A DNA stretch of 16,842 nt, taken from the NCBI GenBank assembly GCA_021604585.1, contig BQJG01000067.1, positions 1 to 16,842 on the forward strand, read 5' to 3'. The notes beneath the pieces were generated by a model. The model was given only the letters and a program-made list of their open reading frames with translations. It searched no databases and was not told the DNA's origin. The position numbers and the translations under genes were made by a program. Below are positions 13,574 to 16,842 of this stretch, in pieces (positions within the stretch are counted from its first letter, which is position 1; each line of letters begins with the position of its first letter). This stretch comes from Hyphococcus sp. GTDB lineage: Bacteria; Pseudomonadota; Alphaproteobacteria; Caulobacterales; Parvularculaceae.

Positions 13574-14962
13574 CTATCCTACCGTAAAAATCAAAAGGAT
13601 GAGCAAAATCAGGGCTAGGAGCGCACGCCCCTCAACCCACGGGTCCAACGAAAGCCGCTTTGCACCGAGCCGCCAAATAATCGGCAATGAGACCCCCTCG
13701 ATCACTGAGAACACAACAACAGCCGCCTTTTCTCCAAGAAAATGAAACGCCAGCGGCGTCATGATGAGCATCGCAACGCCCGCCAACACAGTAATAGCGG
13801 TAAACTGCTTGCTGTCGCCATCGGCGAGAATTGTCGTGTTGATCAGGCGAAAAGGGGTCAACAACAAAAACGGAGATAGCAGCTGCATAAAGTACCCGAC
13901 CCCTTCATAGGCTTCCGGGTATATGAATCTAAAAACAGGTCCCGACAAAAGGAACGCACCATACGCCAAGGCGATCGAGGCGAGATCAATGATTATTCTG
14001 GCTTTACGGTACGCCGCCGTCAGGCTTTCCGGCCGCTCCCGTAAAATTTCACTGAAAGCCGGGTAGAAGATGCGGTTTGTCAGCGTTTGCATCACGGTTG
14101 ATGCGGCCGTTATCCATATGGTCGCGATTACATAAAGACTGAACCGGTCGGAGGTCATGAATCCGCCAAACACGATCTGGTCGCCGCGATTGACGAAGAA
14201 CCCGAAAAACGACGCAATGATCAACCACTTTCCAAAATGAAAAATCTCCGAGAAATACTCGCGATTCATCGCGAATTTCATTCTCGGCCCGGTGAAAACA
14301 AAATGGCTCGCAATTGCATTAAACGCAGCGCTTGCAAGCATGCCGGTCACTAGCGCCCAAACGCCCGCGCCCATTGCGGCGAACCCAACCGTCACCACCA
14401 TTGCAAATAGCTGCACCGATATCTCCAGCGCGACGACCTTGCCTATTTGGAGCTTTCGTTGCGCCATCGTCTGATTTGCAGAAGCGAATGCTGCAATCCC
14501 CAACTGAGCGCCGGTCGCCGCCATGATCCAGGGGAGCAAGGGGTTGGTGTAAATACTCTCGGCGCGAAACACGCCAGCGTTGCTCATCACAAAAACCGCG
14601 AATGCGGCGAAGAGAATGACGGTCCAGACGAGAAAGTTGCGGACAATCTGAAGCGTCCAGGCAGTGCGTAAAAATTCAGGATCGTCGCTGTTCTTGCTGC
14701 GAATAACGCCGGCGTTAATGCCGATATCCGTCAGCATGATCGCCCATATATTGATCGAGACGGCGACTGCCATCAGGCCGAACGCCTCCGGCATGACCAA
14801 CCGCGTGAGAATCAGGTTTGAAACCAGACGCAACACCTGCCCGACGCCAAAACCGCCAAGCGTAAAAAGGCTGCCGGTCTGAACGCGAGCGCGCAAAGAC
14901 GAATCGCTTCGCAGGCCTGCTGTCAGCCCTAGCTTCGTGATGAAGGTGGTTAAACGATTCAT
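13574..14962 (-). CDS. Polysaccharide/oligosaccharide flippase (Wzx-like)
   Basis: A 462-residue inner-membrane protein with about 12-14 hydrophobic spans. After a 30-residue cytoplasmic start comes a TLGGFGVGQVLRLVSNLILTR-like first span, with the G-x-G-x-x-x-R-x-x-x-N-x-x-x-TR pattern common in Polysacc_synt-type flippases of the MOP superfamily, then PEAFGLMAVA. Such proteins move lipid-linked sugar units to the periplasm. An FGKWLIIASFFGFFVNRGD segment in the middle is also typical. Length is usual for the family. AAAAGG just before the ATG at 14962 is a short-spaced ribosome site. The gene is divergent from the polymerase/ligase-family gene, its natural partner. The transported glycan is unknown. 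Confidence 0.88.
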   Translation of the reverse strand: MNRLTTFITKLGLTAGLRSDSSLRARVQTGSLFTLGGFGVGQVLRLVSNLILTRLVMPEAFGLMAVAVSINIWAIMLTDIGINAGVIRSKNSDDPEFLRTAWTLQIVRNFLVWTVILFAAFAVFVMSNAGVFRAESIYTNPLLPWIMAATGAQLGIAAFASANQTMAQRKLQIGKVVALEISVQLFAMVVTVGFAAMGAGVWALVTGMLASAAFNAIASHFVFTGPRMKFAMNREYFSEIFHFGKWLIIASFFGFFVNRGDQIVFGGFMTSDRFSLYVIATIWITAASTVMQTLTNRIFYPAFSEILRERPESLTAAYRKARIIIDLASIALAYGAFLLSGPVFRFIYPEAYEGVGYFMQLLSPFLLLTPFRLINTTILADGDSKQFTAITVLAGVAMLIMTPLAFHFLGEKAAVVVFSVIEGVSLPIIWRLGAKRLSLDPWVEGRALLALILLILLIFTVG

Positions 14963-15105
14963 TGCCTTTTATCGACTAGCCTGGTCAATCGCGCTATAGC
15001 AAGCGGCGAACTAATGGACTGAACGCCGTTAACAGGGCGGAAAGCCGGATGACCGGCGGCCATCATGGGCCGGCGAAACGACGGAAAGCATGAAAACAAC
15101 ATTTT
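14963..15105. promoter_or_regulatory. Divergent flippase-polymerase intergenic region
   Basis: A 143-base gap holding the 5' regions of two divergent glycan genes. It includes short GC-rich inverted elements (GCCGG-ATGA-CCGGC near 15042-15055) and a GGAAAG at 15083-15088 that sits too far (17 bases) from the ATG at 15106 to be a good ribosome site. No clear promoter could be assigned. Confidence 0.3.
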
Positions 15106-16644
15106 ATGCCAGTTCATTTAAAAGCCTATATCGTCGTCGCCTTTGTTTCGATCATCACGCTCGCCTTTTTTCGCAAGCCGTTTCTTGTCCAGCTCGGGCC
15201 CAACCGGTTTAACAATTGGGCCATCACCTGGATGGCGGTTACAACCTGCATCTATTGGTTAACAAATTACTGGCTTGCCATCATCGCGATCATGGCTGTC
15301 GTCGCTTTTTTGGCGCGCCGCGAATCACTAAAGCCGGCAATATTCCTGTTGCTGCTGTGCGTCGTGCCAACACTGGGCGATGCAATTCCCGGCGTTGCAG
15401 GAATCAATAAGTTCATCATGGTTACGCCGCAACTCGCGATCGCCGCTGTTGTCTTGATGCCGTCACTCTTTTTCGCCGCGCACATGCGGCGTCTGAACAA
15501 AACCGGCGCTACGGCTGACCTCTTTTTTTTCCTGTTTATAGCGCTGCAAATTGCGCTGTCGGTTCGCGCCCCAAGCTTTACGGATATGTTGCGAACCGGG
15601 ATTCAGGAGTTTTTATTTCTGGCGCCGATTTACTATGTGCTTAGCCGCGCGCCAAAATCGGCAAACGATATACGAATCCTGACAGCGGCTATTATCCTGC
15701 CAGTTATCATTCTGTCTGCGATTTCAATCCCGGAATTTTTGCGCAATTGGCATTTCTACTATCAGGTCGTCAATAATTGGTTTGGCGACCTGCCATTCGG
15801 TTACTCAATGCGCGAAGGCTATTTGCGCGCCACCACTTCTGTCTTCAATCCCATCGTCTGGGGGTATGTGGCGATGACGGCGATTGGCCTGGGCTTCGCT
15901 CTATTAAACGATAATTTCCCCAGGACATACCGGTTCGCCGCCTTTGGCCTGCTTGTGACCGGTCTGTTGTTATCGCTCTCTCGAGGGCCATGGATTGGCG
16001 CCATCATTGTGGTGGGCGTTTATATTTTGCTGAGCAAGAAAGCATTAATGCGTTCAATTCAAGCCGGAACGTTTGCGATAATCACCGGAATGCTTTCCTT
16101 GCTGACGCCCTTCGGACGCAACGTCATTGGACTGTTGCCAGTGGTGGGAGGAAACGCGGACGAGACGATTGATTACAGGCAACAACTTTTAGACGCCGCC
16201 TGGGACGTTATCCTGGAGAACCCATTATTCGGATCCGGCGACTTTCTTGAGAGCAGCGCCTTGCAGGCCATGCGGCAAGGACAAGGCATCATCGACATCG
16301 TGAACACTTACCTTCAGGTCGGGCTAAAAAGCGGACTCATTGGCCTCAGCCTATTTGTGCTGTTTTTCTTCAACGTCCTGCTTGTGCTGCATAAATCATT
16401 GAAGACCGCTCGGGCGCAAGGATCGCCGCTTGAACATTACTGCCGCGCCTATCTCGCCACACTCGCCGGCATCCTTGTCACCATCTTCACGACGAGCAGC
16501 GAAGGGCAAATCCCGCACTTTTACTGGGCGATTGGCGCCATTGGCGTGGCGCTATCGCGAATTGTCGCCCAGACGCCCAACGCCGAACCCTTGCCTGCGG
16601 CAGCGACGCCAGCCACACCGGATACTGATTTTAGCTGGAAATAA
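15106..16644 (+). CDS. O-antigen ligase/polymerase-family membrane protein (Wzy/WaaL superfamily)
   Basis: A 512-residue inner-membrane protein with about 10-12 spans. The Wzy_C region is clear: LSLSRGPWIGA at 289-299, then a large periplasmic loop with YRQQLLDAAW at 357-366 and ENPLFGSGDF at 371-380, followed by VNTYLQVGLKSGLIG at 399-413. The last element fits the family motif H-[NSQ]-x9-G-x-x-[GTY] except that the His is Val. It could polymerise flipped repeat units or transfer a glycan; polymerase is favoured because of the missing His, but this is inference. A stop codon at 15091-15093 limits the frame, so the ATG at 15106 is the first usable start. The C-terminus is Ala/Pro/Thr-rich. 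The GT4-like gene follows after 28 bases. Confidence 0.85.
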   Translation: MPVHLKAYIVVAFVSIITLAFFRKPFLVQLGPNRFNNWAITWMAVTTCIYWLTNYWLAIIAIMAVVAFLARRESLKPAIFLLLLCVVPTLGDAIPGVAGINKFIMVTPQLAIAAVVLMPSLFFAAHMRRLNKTGATADLFFFLFIALQIALSVRAPSFTDMLRTGIQEFLFLAPIYYVLSRAPKSANDIRILTAAIILPVIILSAISIPEFLRNWHFYYQVVNNWFGDLPFGYSMREGYLRATTSVFNPIVWGYVAMTAIGLGFALLNDNFPRTYRFAAFGLLVTGLLLSLSRGPWIGAIIVVGVYILLSKKALMRSIQAGTFAIITGMLSLLTPFGRNVIGLLPVVGGNADETIDYRQQLLDAAWDVILENPLFGSGDFLESSALQAMRQGQGIIDIVNTYLQVGLKSGLIGLSLFVLFFFNVLLVLHKSLKTARAQGSPLEHYCRAYLATLAGILVTIFTTSSEGQIPHFYWAIGAIGVALSRIVAQTPNAEPLPAAATPATPDTDFSWK

Positions 16645-16672
16645 CACCTGAGCTAAGACGTGTGAATCTCAA

Positions 16673-16842
16673 ATGAGTAAAAAATTGAAGATCAACATTC
16701 TGCTTTACCATCCTGGCCTTGGCGGCGGCGACAGGGTCGTTTCCATCTATGCGCGCTATCTGCGCGATCGCGGGCATGAGGTTGTGCTGACCGGTTTAAA
16801 AACGCCGCGCAGGCGGTTGAAAAAGACAGTGGTGGATTTTCT
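16673..16842 (+). CDS. Glycosyltransferase, GT4-like, N-terminal part only
   Basis: The first 56 codons are in the window; the gene runs off the right edge. The start MSKKLKINILLYHPGLGGGD followed by RVVSIYARYLRDRGHEVVLTG is the usual first beta-strand, glycine loop (PGLGGGDR-type) and helix of GT-B glycosyltransferases of family 4, where this segment shapes the acceptor site. It begins 28 bases after the polymerase/ligase-family gene, so it is probably in the same operon. The sugar and the catalytic C-terminal motif lie outside the window. Confidence 0.75.
   Translation, partial: MSKKLKINILLYHPGLGGGDRVVSIYARYLRDRGHEVVLTGLKTPRRRLKKTVVDF

Noticed and set aside
15090..15212. Short plus-strand frame starting MKTTFYASS in another phase of the ligase/polymerase gene start
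   Set aside because: GGAAAG is too close to this ATG, the frame is about 40 residues, and its composition is arginine/cysteine-rich; it could only be a leader peptide, for which there is no other sign.
15533..15540. T8 run in the polymerase/ligase-family gene as a phase-variation tract
   Set aside because: It encodes ordinary Phe codons in a membrane span, and similar eight-base A/T runs occur elsewhere in the window (8196-8203, 13267-13274), so it is not distinctive.

Overview
The window looks like part of an alphaproteobacterial chromosome. The evidence is a moderately high G+C content, an SqdB-type sulfolipid enzyme, an iron-sulfur CysH, an RTX type I secretion locus and relics of a tyrosine recombinase family that I associate with alphaproteobacteria. 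The genus cannot be fixed. No rRNA, tRNA, CRISPR array or intact mobile element was seen.

Left part (1-3204): the 5' end of a UDP-sulfoquinovose synthase gene (sqdB, minus strand) is divergent from cysH, whose [4Fe-4S] reductase product makes sulfite. Sulfite is the sulfur donor for SqdB, so the two genes make biochemical sense as neighbours. Next come a small SAM-dependent methyltransferase on the plus strand and, convergent to it, a two-gene minus-strand unit: a DxD glycosyltransferase followed directly by a 242-residue protein I do not recognise.

Middle part (3205-13573): a complete type I secretion locus on the minus strand. A TolC-like outer-membrane factor, a LapB-like ABC exporter without the usual N-terminal C39-like domain, and an HlyD-type adaptor lie in a tight operon. 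After a 609-base gap comes a 1427-residue RTX protein, their probable substrate. It has an N-terminal lectin-like domain, two beta-helix domains each followed by RTX repeats, and a C-terminal secretion domain. A rho-independent terminator follows it. The gap before it contains a decayed tyrosine-recombinase fragment, and the gap after it contains a second, weaker one, so this gene may have arrived separately from its exporter.

Right part (13574-16842): a polysaccharide flippase (minus) is divergent from an O-antigen ligase/polymerase-family membrane protein (plus), which is followed by the start of a GT4-like glycosyltransferase. Together with the left-hand glycosyltransferase and methyltransferase, these suggest that the secretion locus is embedded in a surface-glycan region.

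The most interesting points are the duplicated beta-helix/RTX architecture with a 36-residue super-repeat, a nine-G tract inside the repeats that could switch the protein on and off, the integrase relics on both sides of the RTX gene, and the sulfite-maker/sulfite-user gene pair.
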